Assembly: GCF_000474945.1 (NCBI RefSeq)
Contig: NZ_KI440836.1
Coordinates: 1-64,000, forward strand
From: Solimonas soli DSM 21787
GTDB lineage: Bacteria > Pseudomonadota > Gammaproteobacteria > Nevskiales > Nevskiaceae
Direction: 5' to 3'
DNA length: 64,000 bases
Both the position numbers and the translations under genes were made by a program. Below, piece after piece: positions 32,092 to 41,161 of this stretch (the first letter of the stretch is position 1; every line of letters begins with the position of its first letter). The notes under the pieces were generated by a model that was given only the letters and a program-made list of their open reading frames with translations, did not search any database and was not told the DNA's origin.

Positions 32092-32892
32092 TCAGAGCGC
32101 GAGGCCGGCGAAGGCCTCGTGCAGCTTGCCGTTGGTGGCGAGCACCGTGCGCGTCTCGAGGCTCGGCGGACGGCCATTGAGATCGGTGAAGCGGCCGCCG
32201 GCCTCCTCGACGATGACCGCCAGCGCGGCGATGTCGAGAATGTTGACATCGGACTCCACCACCGCGTCGAGCTTGCCGGCGGCCAGATAGTGGTAGTGCA
32301 CGAAGTCGCCGTAGCCGCGGATGCGGTGCAGCTGCGGAATCAGGCGGCCGAGTTCGAGCCACTGCGGCGCGCGCGCCAGCGTCGCCAGATTGCCGGTCGA
32401 CAGCGTCGCCTTGCCGAGCTGATCGATCGTCGATACCCGCAGGCGCTCGTAATCCGCGAGCGGCGTTTCGAGCAGGCCGCGCCAGGCGCCGGCACCGCGT
32501 TCGGCCCAGGCGACTTCGCCGAGACCTTCGTTCCAGCACGGCGCGCAGGACACGCCCATGATCAGCTCGCTGCCGCGCATCAGCGCGATCTGCACCGAGA
32601 AGATCGGATAGCCGCGCACGAAGGCCTTGGTGCCGTCGATCGGATCGACGAGCCAGAGATACTCGGAGCCGGCGGCGATGTCGCGGCCCGTCTCCTCTCC
32701 ATAAAAACCATAATCGGGAAAGCGCGCGCGCAGCGCCGCCTTGATGGCGCGCTCGGCGGCGACGTCGACCTCGGTCACCGGGCTCGCATCGGCCTTGTAC
32801 TCGACGCTGAAGTTGCCGCGGTAGGCCTTGCGGATGATGTCGGTGGCGGCGCGCGCGGCTTCGAGCGCGGCGCTGATATGCGGGCTGGCCAT
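32092..32892 (-). CDS. Inositol-monophosphatase-family phosphatase (HisN/CysQ-like)
   Basis: 266-residue Mg-dependent phosphatase with GEETG (metal-binding Glu), WLVDPIDGTKAFVRG and ESDVNILDIAALAVIVEEAGG. Sequence is closest in style to HisN-type histidinol-phosphatases, so histidine synthesis is possible; the substrate is not certain. Starts at ATG 32892; an ATG 9 codons upstream is an alternative. Convergent with the HAD gene, 3 bases apart. Confidence 0.87.
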   Translation of the reverse strand: MASPHISAALEAARAATDIIRKAYRGNFSVEYKADASPVTEVDVAAERAIKAALRARFPDYGFYGEETGRDIAAGSEYLWLVDPIDGTKAFVRGYPIFSVQIALMRGSELIMGVSCAPCWNEGLGEVAWAERGAGAWRGLLETPLADYERLRVSTIDQLGKATLSTGNLATLARAPQWLELGRLIPQLHRIRGYGDFVHYHYLAAGKLDAVVESDVNILDIAALAVIVEEAGGRFTDLNGRPPSLETRTVLATNGKLHEAFAGLAL

Positions 32893-33012
32893 GACGGTGC
32901 TCTGGTTCGGGGTGCGCATGATAGCGGCGCGGCGGCGCCGTGGCGCGGCACCGCGCTTGCGTTTGTGCGGCCGCTCCGCTGTAGTCCTCGCCCCCGCAGG
33001 AGACACGACACG

Positions 33013-33558
33013 ATGGGCAACCGACTGAGCAAGATCGTCACCCGCACCGGCGACGCCGGCACCACCGGCCTCGCCACCGGCGACCGCGTGGCCAAGACAC
33101 ATCCGCGCATCGCCGCCATGGGCGAGCTCGACGAGCTCAACTCGCAGCTCGGCGTGCTGCTCGCGCAGGCCGCGCTGCCGAAACGTTTCCACGACGCGCT
33201 GTCGCTCGTGCAGCATCGGCTGTTCGACATTGGCGGCGAGCTCGCGCTGCCCGGCCACACGGCGATCCGCGAGGAACACGTCGCACAGCTCGAGGACTGG
33301 GTCGAAGCCTTCAACGCCGATCTGCCGCCGCTCAAGGACTTCGTGCTGCCGGGCGGCAACCCCGGCGCCGCGCAGGCGCACCTCGCGCGCGCCGTCGCGC
33401 GGCGCGCCGAGCGCGGGCTGTGGACCGTGCACGGCGAAACGCCGCTCAATCCGGCGGCGCTGCGCTATCTCAACCGCCTGTCCGATCTGATGTTCGTGAT
33501 CGGCCGCCTGCTCGCACGCGCCGACGGCGGCAGCGAAGTGATCTGGAAGCACGCCTGA
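33013..33558 (+). CDS. Cob(I)alamin adenosyltransferase, PduO type
   Basis: 181-residue enzyme that adenosylates cob(I)alamin to coenzyme B12. N-terminal ATP site TRTGDAGTTGLATGDRV, then GELDELNSQLG, ARAVARRAER and LNRLSDLMFVIGR, all typical. A GGAG ribosome site precedes ATG 33013. It is convergent with a BtuF-like gene, so B12 uptake and activation are side by side. Confidence 0.94.
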   Translation: MGNRLSKIVTRTGDAGTTGLATGDRVAKTHPRIAAMGELDELNSQLGVLLAQAALPKRFHDALSLVQHRLFDIGGELALPGHTAIREEHVAQLEDWVEAFNADLPPLKDFVLPGGNPGAAQAHLARAVARRAERGLWTVHGETPLNPAALRYLNRLSDLMFVIGRLLARADGGSEVIWKHA

Positions 33559-33580
33559 GCGCGGCGCCGGCGGATCGCGC

Positions 33581-34444
33581 TCAGGGCGCGCGGCATGCCG
33601 CGGGCGACGGCGTCGCCATGCAGGCACGCACACGGTCGAGCCCCGCGCACAGGCCGGCGATGCCGTCGAGCACGCGCGGCGATTGCCGTGTCAGCAGATT
33701 GGCGTCGATCGCCACACGCCGGCGCGGATCGGCCGCCGCCGCGCTGCCGAGCCGGCGCCAGTACGCCGCCATGCCGCGCGCATCCTCGTCGGCGGCATAC
33801 ACCACCACCTGCGGATCGGCGGCGAGCACCGCTTCGTCGCTGACCACCGCCGACAAGGTCGGCAACGCCGAGAACACGTTGTCGGCGCCGCACAGATCGA
33901 GCGCGGCGCTGATCGGACTGCGGCCATTCACCGTGTACACCGGCCCGCTCTCGAGCTGGTAGAACGCACGCAGCCGCGGCCGGCCGCGATATTGCGCGCG
34001 CAAGGCCGCGAGTCGCTGGCGGTACGCCGCCGCGCTTGCGCGGCCCTGCGCGGCGTGCCCGAGCTCGGTGCCGAGCCGCTCGAGGGCGCTGGCGATCGCA
34101 TCGAGATCGCCGATCGCCAGCGGCTCGACGCGCAGGCCGAGGCCCTGCAGCTGCGCGATCGTCGCCTCCGGCGTGCCGCCGCGCCAGGCCAGCACGCGTG
34201 TCGGCCGCAGCGCGAGCACGGTTTCGAGGCTCACCGCCATGGCGCTGCCGACCTGTGGCCGTTTCGCCGCCTGCGCCGGGAAATCGGTGTACGCGGCGAC
34301 GCCGACCAGTTCGTCGCAGGCGCCGACCGCGCACACCAGTTCGGCCAGATGCGGCGCCAGTGTGACGACGCGCTCGGCCGCCGCCGCGCCGGCGCTCGAC
34401 AGCAGGATCAGCAGCGCGGCCACGCCACGCACCGGGGCCCGCAT
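33581..34444 (-). CDS. Periplasmic cobalamin-binding protein (BtuF-like)
   Basis: 287-residue ABC-type solute-binding protein. Sec signal peptide (about 1–22, ending SSAGAAAAE), then RVVTLAPHLAELVCAVGACDELVGV and VLAWRGGTPEATI, the helical-backbone metal/B12-binding fold. No permease or ATPase genes in the window. Starts where ampE ends (TGATG overlap), so it is coupled to the ampD–ampE genes. B12 as ligand is supported by fold and by the adjacent adenosyltransferase. Confidence 0.85.
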   Translation of the reverse strand: MRAPVRGVAALLILLSSAGAAAAERVVTLAPHLAELVCAVGACDELVGVAAYTDFPAQAAKRPQVGSAMAVSLETVLALRPTRVLAWRGGTPEATIAQLQGLGLRVEPLAIGDLDAIASALERLGTELGHAAQGRASAAAYRQRLAALRAQYRGRPRLRAFYQLESGPVYTVNGRSPISAALDLCGADNVFSALPTLSAVVSDEAVLAADPQVVVYAADEDARGMAAYWRRLGSAAAADPRRRVAIDANLLTRQSPRVLDGIAGLCAGLDRVRACMATPSPAACRAP

Positions 34445-35307
34445 CAGAAGATGCTGCCGGTCGCGAAGATCGCGAAGAAGGCGAGCAGGATCAGCAGCGC
34501 GCGCCACTGCATGCGCAGCACCTCGCGCAGTGCGGAACCGAGATTGACCGGCTCGGCGGCGCCGTCGGCCGTCTCGGTGCGCAGCGACGCGACGGCGATT
34601 TCCGCGAGCAGCGCCCAGGTGTGCGAGCGCCAGCCGTGCAGCGGCTGACGCATCAGCGCGCGCCAGGCGGAGAGGGCGTCGTCGAGACTGCCGGCAAGGC
34701 CGAACAGCAGGGTCGTGATGCGCACCGGCACCCAGGCGAGCAGGTTGTGCAGCCAGTCGGCGGTGCGCTCGGCCCAGGAACCCGGCGCCGTTTCGTGCAT
34801 CAGTCGCGGCAGGCGCGAGGCGAGACGATAGGCGACCGCGCCGGCCGGGCCGAACACGAAGAACCACAGCAGCACGCCGAACAGCTTCTCGTGCGACTGG
34901 ATGAACAGCGTGCCCATCAGCGAGCGATGGCTCTCGTCCGGCTGCGGGCCGCGCTGCAGGTTGCGCGCGATCTGCTGCACGCGGGCGATGTCGCCGGCGT
35001 CGCGCGCGGCGAGCAGGTCGTGCACGTCCTCGGCCAGATCGCGCGGGCCTAGGCACAGCAGCAGCACGGCCGCCGATGCGCACAGCGCGATCACCGGACT
35101 CCAGATCTGCCCGTAGGCCCACCAGACCAGCGTCACCGGCAGGGCGACGGCGGCGACCGGCAGCAAGGGCGAGGCCCACAGCGCCGCCGGCAGCACGGCG
35201 TGCGCCGCGCGCATCAGCCACAGGAAAATCACCGGCCGGCCCCAGCCGGGGATGCGGCCGAGCACACGTTCCAGGCCGAGCGCGATGAGGATACCGATAA
35301 GGGTCAT
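34444..35307 (-). CDS. ampE: AmpE-like inner-membrane protein
   Basis: 287-residue polytopic membrane protein, related to AmpE/CobD-type proteins. Hydrophobic helices at the N-terminus and about 45–90, 155–180 and at the C-terminus; family features include HEKLFGVLLWFFVFGPAGAV and YRLASRL. It follows ampD by 63 bases, the standard pairing. Thought to be a sensor or accessory for peptidoglycan-recycling signalling; the mechanism is unknown. Confidence 0.86.
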   Translation of the reverse strand: MTLIGILIALGLERVLGRIPGWGRPVIFLWLMRAAHAVLPAALWASPLLPVAAVALPVTLVWWAYGQIWSPVIALCASAAVLLLCLGPRDLAEDVHDLLAARDAGDIARVQQIARNLQRGPQPDESHRSLMGTLFIQSHEKLFGVLLWFFVFGPAGAVAYRLASRLPRLMHETAPGSWAERTADWLHNLLAWVPVRITTLLFGLAGSLDDALSAWRALMRQPLHGWRSHTWALLAEIAVASLRTETADGAAEPVNLGSALREVLRMQWRALLILLAFFAIFATGSIF

Positions 35308-35326
35308 GAGCTGTACATCCTATACA

Positions 35327-35352
35327 AGCCGGCGCCATCGCTGGCGCCGGCT
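35327..35352. repeat. Hairpin in the ampD–ampE gap
   Basis: 11-bp perfect stem AGCCGGCGCCA/TGGCGCCGGCT with a TCGC loop between ampD and ampE. It lacks a clear T-run (minus strand continues TTGTATAGG), so it is more likely an mRNA-stabilising or attenuating hairpin than a full terminator. Confidence 0.6.
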
Positions 35353-35370
35353 CTCAAAACGAGCGGACAC

Positions 35371-35955
35371 TCAGAGAGAACTCCGGTAGCGCCGCCAGTC
35401 GAAATGCGGGCCGGGATCGGTCTTGCGGCCGGGCGCGATGTCGGAATGGCCGGCGATGCGCGCGGCGCTGAGTCGCGGATAGGCGCGCAGCAGGCTTCGC
35501 GTCACCCGGGCCAGCTGCGCGTACTGCTTGGCGGTGAAGGGCTTGTCGTCGGTGCCTTCGAGTTCGATGCCGATCGAGAAATCGTTGCAGCGCTCGCGGC
35601 CCTCGTAGACCGACACGCCGGCATGCCAGGCACGCTCGCCGAAAGGCACGTACTGCGTGACGCGGCCGTCGCGCGCGATCAGCAGATGCGAGGACACGCG
35701 CAGCGCATGGATCGTCGCGAAGTACGGGTGCGCGGCCGGATCGAGCGTGTTGCTGAACAGCTGGTCGATGTACGGCCCGCCGAAGCGCCCCGGCGGCAGC
35801 GAGATGTTGTGGATCACCAGCAGCGAGATGTCGTCGGCGTCCGGTCGCGCGTCGCGGTTCGGCGAGCGGCAGACGCGGGCGCCGGCCAGCCAGCCGTCGG
35901 CGGACACCTCCGGCCGCGGGGAACCTTTGCGCGCCTTGCGCGTCTGTTCGATCAT
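35371..35955 (-). CDS. ampD: 1,6-anhydro-N-acetylmuramyl-L-alanine amidase AmpD
   Basis: 194-residue cytoplasmic zinc amidase that removes peptides from anhydromuropeptides, lowering the beta-lactamase-inducing signal. Zinc ligands lie in LLVIHNISLP and in GHSDIAPGRKTDPGPHFDW. The frame is open far upstream (antisense to the M16 gene), but MIEQTRKARKG at 35955 is the sensible start. Only 30 bases separate it from the divergent M16 peptidase start. Confidence 0.93.
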   Translation of the reverse strand: MIEQTRKARKGSPRPEVSADGWLAGARVCRSPNRDARPDADDISLLVIHNISLPPGRFGGPYIDQLFSNTLDPAAHPYFATIHALRVSSHLLIARDGRVTQYVPFGERAWHAGVSVYEGRERCNDFSIGIELEGTDDKPFTAKQYAQLARVTRSLLRAYPRLSAARIAGHSDIAPGRKTDPGPHFDWRRYRSSL

Positions 35956-35985
35956 CCGTCCTTCCCCAACCTCTCCGGGCCCCAC

Positions 35986-38754
35986 ATGAAACGTCTCGCC
36001 GTCGCCGCGTGTCTCGCGGCCGTGTCGCTGGCCGCCGCCGGCGCCGCCAAGCCCGCCGCCACGAACGACTTCCCCGACATCCGCATCGCCTACGAGCGCC
36101 ATATTCTGCCGAACGGCCTGACGCTGATCATCCACGAGGATCACAAGGCGCCGATCGTCGCGGTCAACGTCTGGTACCACGTCGGCAGCAAGGACGAGCG
36201 GTCGGGTCGCACCGGCTTCGCGCACCTGTTCGAACACCTGATGTTCAACGGTTCGGAGCACTACGACGACGAATTCTTCCGCGCGCTCGAACCGGCCGGC
36301 GCGACGAAGATGAACGGCACGACCTGGTACGACCGTACCAATTACTTCGAGAACGTGCCGGTCTCGGCGCTCGACCGCACGCTGTGGCTCGAATCCGACC
36401 GCATGGGCCACCTGGTCGGCGCGATCGACCAGGCGCGCCTCGACGAGCAGCGCGGTGTCGTGCTCAACGAGAAGCGCCAGGGCGAGAACGAGCCCTACGG
36501 CAAGGTCGATGATTTCCTCGCCGCCGCGACCTATCCGGTCGGCCATCCGTATTCCTGGACGACGATCGGCTCCGAGACGGACCTCAACGCCGCCAAGCTC
36601 GACGACGTGAAAAACTGGTTTCAGGAGCACTACGGCGCCGCCAACGCCACGCTGGTGATCGCCGGCGACGTCAATCCCGCCGAGGTGATGAAGAAGGTCG
36701 AATACTATTTCGGCGACATCCCGCCCGGGCCGCCGCTGAAGCACCAGGGCCCCTGGGTCGCCAAGATGAGCGGCGAGAAGCGCGCGACGATGCAGGACCG
36801 CGTGCCGCAGGCGCGTCTCTACGAAGTCTGGAACATCCCGGGCTTCTGCGATCCGGACGCCAATCTGCTCTCGATGGTCAGCTCGGTGCTCGGCGACGGC
36901 AAGAACAGCCGCCTCTACAAGCGGCTCGTCTACCAGGATCAGATCGCGACGCGCGTCAGCGTCGGCATCGGCCCGTTCGAGATCGGCTCGCAGTTCACCA
37001 TCGACGCGATGGTCAGGCCGGGCGGCGACACGGCGGCGGTCGAGCGCGCGATCGACGAGGAAGTGCAGCGCTTCCTGCGCGACGGTCCCACGGCCGAGGA
37101 ACTGGCGCGGGTCAAAACATCGGTGTTCGCCGCGGCGATCCGCGACGTCGAGCGCATCGACGGCTTCGGCGGCAAATCGGCGCAGCTCGCGCAGTACCAG
37201 GTCTACTGCGGCACGCCGGATCGCTACACCGCCGAGCTGCAGGAAGTGAAGAAGGCGACGCCGGCCGCCCTGCGCGCCGTCGCGCAGCGCTGGCTGTCGG
37301 ACGGCGTGTTCAAGCTCGACGTGCAGCCCTTCCCCGAGTACAGCACCGCCGCCAGCGGCGCCGATCGCAGCAAGCTGCCCGAACTCGGCGAGCCGCCGGC
37401 GCTGAAGCTGCCGCCGCTGCAGCACGCGACCCTGGCGAACGGCCTGCAGATCGCGCTCGCCGAACGCCACGACGTGCCGGTCGTGCAGTTCAGCCTGCTC
37501 GCCGACGCCGGCTACGCCGCCGATGCCGGTGCCAAGGCCGGTACCGCCAAGCTGACCTTCGACATGCTCGACGAAGGCGCCGGCCGATACGATGCGCTGT
37601 CGCTGGCCGCCGCCGCCGACGCGCTGGGCGCGCTGATCGGTACCGGCTCGACGCTCGACACCTCGTTCATCAAGCTCAACGCCCTCAAGGCCAAGCTGCA
37701 GCCGAGCCTCGCGCTGTACGCCGATGTAGTGCTGCGGCCGACCTTCCCGGCGCCGGAGCTCGAACGCCTGAAGAAGCTGCAGCTCGCCGGCATCCAGCAG
37801 GAGAAGGCCCAGGCCTTCGGCATCGCGCGACGCCTCTACACCAAGCTGCTCTACGGCGCCGACCATGCCTATGCCAATCCGGCTTCCGGCTCCGGCACCG
37901 AGGCCAGCGTCGCATCGATGCAGGTCGACGATCTGCGCGCCTTCTACCGGCGCTGGCTGCGCCCCGACAACGCCACGCTGCTGATCGTCGGCGACACCAC
38001 GCTGGCCGAGATCAAGCCGCTGCTCGACGCGCAGTTCGGCGCCTGGAAGGCACCGGCCGCGCCGCTGCCGCGGAAGAATCTGGCGACGGTGGCGGCGCCG
38101 GCCGCGCCGCGTCTCGTGCTGGTCAACAAGACCGGCGCCGACCAGACGCTGATCATGGCCGCCGAGCTGGCGCCGCCGAAATCCGATCCGGACGATCTCG
38201 CCCTGCAGATGGCAACGACCGCGCTCGGCGGCAACTTCGTCTCGCGCCTCAACATGAACCTGCGCGAGGACAAGCACTGGAGCTATGGCGCCTTCGCAAC
38301 CCTCAGCAGCGCCAAGGCGCAGCGACCCTTCTTCGCCTACGCGCCGGTGCAGGCCGACAAGACCGCCGAGTCGATCGCCGAGATGCACAAGGAACTCGGC
38401 GCCGTGGTCGGCAAGACGCCATTGACGGCGCAGGAACTCGACTTCGCGCGCGACAGCGTGGCGCTGGCGCTGCCCGGCGACAACGAGACCGCCGCGGAAG
38501 TCGCCGGCTCCTACACCATGACGCTGACCTACGGCCTGCCCGACAGCTACTGGAACGAAGCCGTCGGCAAGCTGGCGGCATTGCAGCCGGACGCCGTCAA
38601 CGCCGCCGCGCGCCGCCTGGTGCGGCCGGACGCGCTGACCTGGATCGTCATCGGCGATCTCGGCAAGATCGAGGCGCCGGTGCGCAAACAGGCCGCGCGC
38701 CTCGGCATCAGCGACATTCGCGTGCTCGACGGCGACGGCACGCCGCTGCGCTGA
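35986..38754 (+). CDS. M16-family zinc metallopeptidase, fused two-half protein
   Basis: 922 residues. Signal peptide about 1–21 (ACLAAVSLAAAGAAK), then the active half with HLFEH (80–84, inverse zinc motif) and downstream Glu in the LDEQRGVVLNEKRQGE segment. A second, inactive M16 half starts at about 480 (HATLANGLQIALAERHDVP). Periplasmic, clamp-like protease for small peptides. Transcribed alone and ended by a bidirectional terminator. Confidence 0.92.
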   Translation: MKRLAVAACLAAVSLAAAGAAKPAATNDFPDIRIAYERHILPNGLTLIIHEDHKAPIVAVNVWYHVGSKDERSGRTGFAHLFEHLMFNGSEHYDDEFFRALEPAGATKMNGTTWYDRTNYFENVPVSALDRTLWLESDRMGHLVGAIDQARLDEQRGVVLNEKRQGENEPYGKVDDFLAAATYPVGHPYSWTTIGSETDLNAAKLDDVKNWFQEHYGAANATLVIAGDVNPAEVMKKVEYYFGDIPPGPPLKHQGPWVAKMSGEKRATMQDRVPQARLYEVWNIPGFCDPDANLLSMVSSVLGDGKNSRLYKRLVYQDQIATRVSVGIGPFEIGSQFTIDAMVRPGGDTAAVERAIDEEVQRFLRDGPTAEELARVKTSVFAAAIRDVERIDGFGGKSAQLAQYQVYCGTPDRYTAELQEVKKATPAALRAVAQRWLSDGVFKLDVQPFPEYSTAASGADRSKLPELGEPPALKLPPLQHATLANGLQIALAERHDVPVVQFSLLADAGYAADAGAKAGTAKLTFDMLDEGAGRYDALSLAAAADALGALIGTGSTLDTSFIKLNALKAKLQPSLALYADVVLRPTFPAPELERLKKLQLAGIQQEKAQAFGIARRLYTKLLYGADHAYANPASGSGTEASVASMQVDDLRAFYRRWLRPDNATLLIVGDTTLAEIKPLLDAQFGAWKAPAAPLPRKNLATVAAPAAPRLVLVNKTGADQTLIMAAELAPPKSDPDDLALQMATTALGGNFVSRLNMNLREDKHWSYGAFATLSSAKAQRPFFAYAPVQADKTAESIAEMHKELGAVVGKTPLTAQELDFARDSVALALPGDNETAAEVAGSYTMTLTYGLPDSYWNEAVGKLAALQPDAVNAAARRLVRPDALTWIVIGDLGKIEAPVRKQAARLGISDIRVLDGDGTPLR

Positions 38755-38769
38755 CATCGCGCGCAACGC

Positions 38770-38797
38770 AAAACGCCGGCGCATGCGCCGGCGTTTT
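38770..38797. terminator. Bidirectional terminator after the M16 gene
   Basis: AAAACGCCGGCGC AT GCGCCGGCGTTTT, a near-perfect palindrome with A and T runs, between two convergent genes. Confidence 0.88.
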
Positions 38798-38846
38798 CGT
38801 TTCCGCGTCGCGGCCGTCCATGGCGACGGCCGCCGCCGCGACGGAC

Positions 38847-39140
38847 CTACTCCATGTCGCCGAGCGGACGGCTGAAGGTGAACTTCGCCGGCTCGACGAC
38901 GAGCTTGCGCGCCGGCTCGCTCGGCGGCTCACCCTGGATCAGCGACAGCGGCAGCTGCAGCACGAACAGGCCGGCGCCCAGCACCGTGGCGACGAGACTC
39001 ACCGGGCGCACGACCAGCAGATCGGCAGCCATCGCCACCGCCGACGGCGCGGTATCCACGTCTTCGGTGACTTGCGCCTGCGCCGCGCCAACGCCCAGCG
39101 CGAGCACGGCAGCGGCGACGAACGAATGGATGCGCGACAT
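38847..39140 (-). CDS. Small conserved exported protein
   Basis: 97 residues. Signal peptide (MSRIHSFVAAAVLALGVGAAQA), a hydrophobic middle (VRPVSLVATVLGAGLFVLQL) and a conserved end VVEPAKFTFSRPLGDME. Similar short proteins are widespread in gammaproteobacteria, sometimes mislabelled as multidrug transporters; function is unknown. I choose the ATG at 39140 (signal-peptide start) rather than 39155. Confidence 0.75.
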   Translation of the reverse strand: MSRIHSFVAAAVLALGVGAAQAQVTEDVDTAPSAVAMAADLLVVRPVSLVATVLGAGLFVLQLPLSLIQGEPPSEPARKLVVEPAKFTFSRPLGDME

Positions 39141-39251
39141 GGAATTCCCCTGCATGAGCTACCCGGGGGCCGAGCGTAGGCGCGCCTACCAAACGTGTCA
39201 AACGCATACCGCTGCGAACAAAAGCGGCGAAGTCCATACAATCGCCCACAC

Positions 39252-39557
39252 ATGAATACGCTCTACGCCGCCGCCGATCCGCTGGAAGCCGAGATCCTGC
39301 GCAGCTATCTCGCCGCCAATGGCATCCGCGTGCAGATTTTCGGCGCCGGTCTGTGGAGCGCGCGCGGCGAGTTGCCGGCCGACGCCTGGCCGCGCCTCGT
39401 GCTCGACGATCCTCGCCAGCTCGAGACGGCCCGCGAACTGCTGCGCCGTTACGAGCATCGCCGCCATGCGCAGGCCTCCTGGCTCTGCGACTGCGGCGAG
39501 CGCTCGCCGGTGCATTTCGAGATCTGCTGGTCGTGCAGCCGCGAGCGCCCCGCCTGA
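39252..39557 (+). CDS. DUF2007-domain protein with C-terminal zinc ribbon
   Basis: 101 residues. A DUF2007 ferredoxin-like domain (about 1–68, AAADPLEAEILRSYLAANGI) with a C-terminal four-Cys cluster LCDCGERS...ICWSCSRE, likely a zinc site. Function unknown. A TACAAT -10 ends 9 bases before the ATG, so the leader would be nearly absent. Followed by trmL after 10 bases. Confidence 0.82.
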   Translation: MNTLYAAADPLEAEILRSYLAANGIRVQIFGAGLWSARGELPADAWPRLVLDDPRQLETARELLRRYEHRRHAQASWLCDCGERSPVHFEICWSCSRERPA

Positions 39558-39567
39558 AACGAACCCG

Positions 39568-40023
39568 ATGATCGACGTCGCGCTGTACCAGCCGGAAATC
39601 CCGCCGAACACCGGCAACGTCATCCGCCTCTGCGCCAATACCGGCGCGCGCCTGCATCTGATCCACCCCCTCGGCTTTCGCATGGACGACGCCTCGCTGC
39701 GCCGCGCCGGGCTCGACTATCACGAGTACGCATCCGTCGAGCAGCACGCCTCGCTCGAGGCGCTGCGCGCGGCGCGCCCGCGGGCGCGCTGGCTGGCCTT
39801 CACCACGCGCGGCCAGCGCCGTCACGATCATTGGTCTTACCAGGACGGCGACATCCTCCTGTTCGGCCCCGAGTCGCGCGGCCTGCCGCCCAACGTGCTC
39901 GCCGGCATCCCGCCCGAGCAATGGCTGCGCCTGCCGATGCGCCCCGGCAACCGCAGCCTGAACCTCTCGAACGCGGTCGCCGTCGCTGTCTACGAGGCCT
40001 GGCGGCAGCGCGACTACGGCTGA
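39568..40023 (+). CDS. trmL: tRNA (cytidine/uridine-34 2'-O)-methyltransferase
   Basis: 151-residue SPOUT methyltransferase modifying the wobble base of tRNA-Leu. Begins MIDVALYQPEIPPNTGNVIRLC and has LLFGPESRGLP and the knot motif MRPGNRSLNLSNAVAVAVYE. Complete and standard in length. Confidence 0.95.
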   Translation: MIDVALYQPEIPPNTGNVIRLCANTGARLHLIHPLGFRMDDASLRRAGLDYHEYASVEQHASLEALRAARPRARWLAFTTRGQRRHDHWSYQDGDILLFGPESRGLPPNVLAGIPPEQWLRLPMRPGNRSLNLSNAVAVAVYEAWRQRDYG

Positions 40024-40126
40024 ACTGTGCGCTACGGCGCAGTTGCACGACCGGCGTCTCTTGCCACTACGCACGACGGCGCGACACATTCGATGGGCGC
40101 GATTCGCGCATTCAGGGGAAATCGCT

Positions 40127-41119
40127 ATGCAACATCAGAAGCAGCGCGCTCGCTTCGTGCGTGCGCCTTTGCACGTGGCTGCCATCATCGTCCTGGGCGG
40201 CGCGCTCGGCGCCTGCGGCGGCGGTGGCGGAGGGGGAAGTGACAGCGTCGAGCTCAAGACCAAGGCGGACGTTAGCCGCGAGCTCGGCAACATCGACGTC
40301 TTCCTCGGCATCGTCAATGGCATCACCGGGCCTTCGGAAGCGGCCGCTACACGCGGCGCCGCATTGAAAATGACGTCCTTGTCCCGCGCCAAAGGCGGCA
40401 CGCAGCCCAAGGCGGCGACCGTCGAGGAATGCGACAGCGGCAGCTACAGCCATGAAGACGTCGACGAGAACTACACGTATTCCTACTTTGACAGCGTGGC
40501 ACGTGCGACACACGTCTATCGGGCCAGCTACGCCGGCTGCAAGAGCGAGCATGATGGTTACGCCGATACCTACGACGGCAAGTACGAGCACGGATACACG
40601 GACGAGGATGCGCAAGAGACTGGCTACCGGTACATTCGCTACGGCGACGACAGTCATGCGTATGTCTATACGGAGAACTGGACCGACGACAGCGGTTCTC
40701 CCTACAAATCCGAGTATCGGGGCACCGTCCAGGCCCGCCTGACCAATGCCGGCTACGACAGCCGCGCCAAGGACTTCGACTTCCGCTACAGCGAGCACAG
40801 CGGCTATTCGGCGCATGTGGTCATCGGCGACGGCGATCCGATCCGCATCGGCATCGACGAATCCGGGACGGCGCTCGCAGGTACCGTGAGCTACGAAACC
40901 TCCGAATGCGCGGGCGGCACCTTGAGCTACGCAACGCTCACGCCGCTCACCTCCTCGGACAATGTCACGCAGGGCAAGCTGAAGCTGACGTCCGGCAAGG
41001 ACTCGGCGACGATCACCTTCGAAGCCGACGGCTCGGCCTCGATCGAGTTCGGCAACGGCAGCAGCGCGAGCCTCAACGCCGACGAACTGCAGGCGGCGTT
41101 CGACGATCAGCCGTGCTGA
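40127..41119 (+). CDS. Acidic Tyr/Asp-rich lipoprotein, unknown family
   Basis: 330-residue lipoprotein with a convincing start: AGGGGAA ribosome site before ATG 40127, a signal peptide and lipobox LGAC (Cys30), then a run of seven Gly. The mature part is acidic. Residues about 100–235 are crowded with Tyr, Asp, Glu, Ser and His (e.g. YSHEDVDENYTYSYFDS, YADTYDGKYEHGYTDEDAQE). The C-terminal part looks like beta strands (GKLKLTSGKDSATITFEADG). Four Cys could make two disulfides. I do not recognise the family. Confidence 0.75.
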   Translation: MQHQKQRARFVRAPLHVAAIIVLGGALGACGGGGGGGSDSVELKTKADVSRELGNIDVFLGIVNGITGPSEAAATRGAALKMTSLSRAKGGTQPKAATVEECDSGSYSHEDVDENYTYSYFDSVARATHVYRASYAGCKSEHDGYADTYDGKYEHGYTDEDAQETGYRYIRYGDDSHAYVYTENWTDDSGSPYKSEYRGTVQARLTNAGYDSRAKDFDFRYSEHSGYSAHVVIGDGDPIRIGIDESGTALAGTVSYETSECAGGTLSYATLTPLTSSDNVTQGKLKLTSGKDSATITFEADGSASIEFGNGSSASLNADELQAAFDDQPC

Positions 41120-41125
41120 TGGCAG

Positions 41126-41161
41126 CGGCGCGGAGCCGGGTTCATCCGGCTCCGCGCCGTT
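41126..41161. terminator. Terminator between the lipoprotein and gpsA
   Basis: 14-bp stem CGGCGCGGAGCCGG/CCGGCTCCGCGCCG with a 6-base loop, then TTT on the plus strand; serves the convergent lipoprotein gene and touches the gpsA stop. Confidence 0.75.

Noticed and set aside
35371-38784. 1137-codon minus-strand open frame
   Set aside because: Only its last 194 codons are AmpD; the rest is the antisense of the M16 peptidase.
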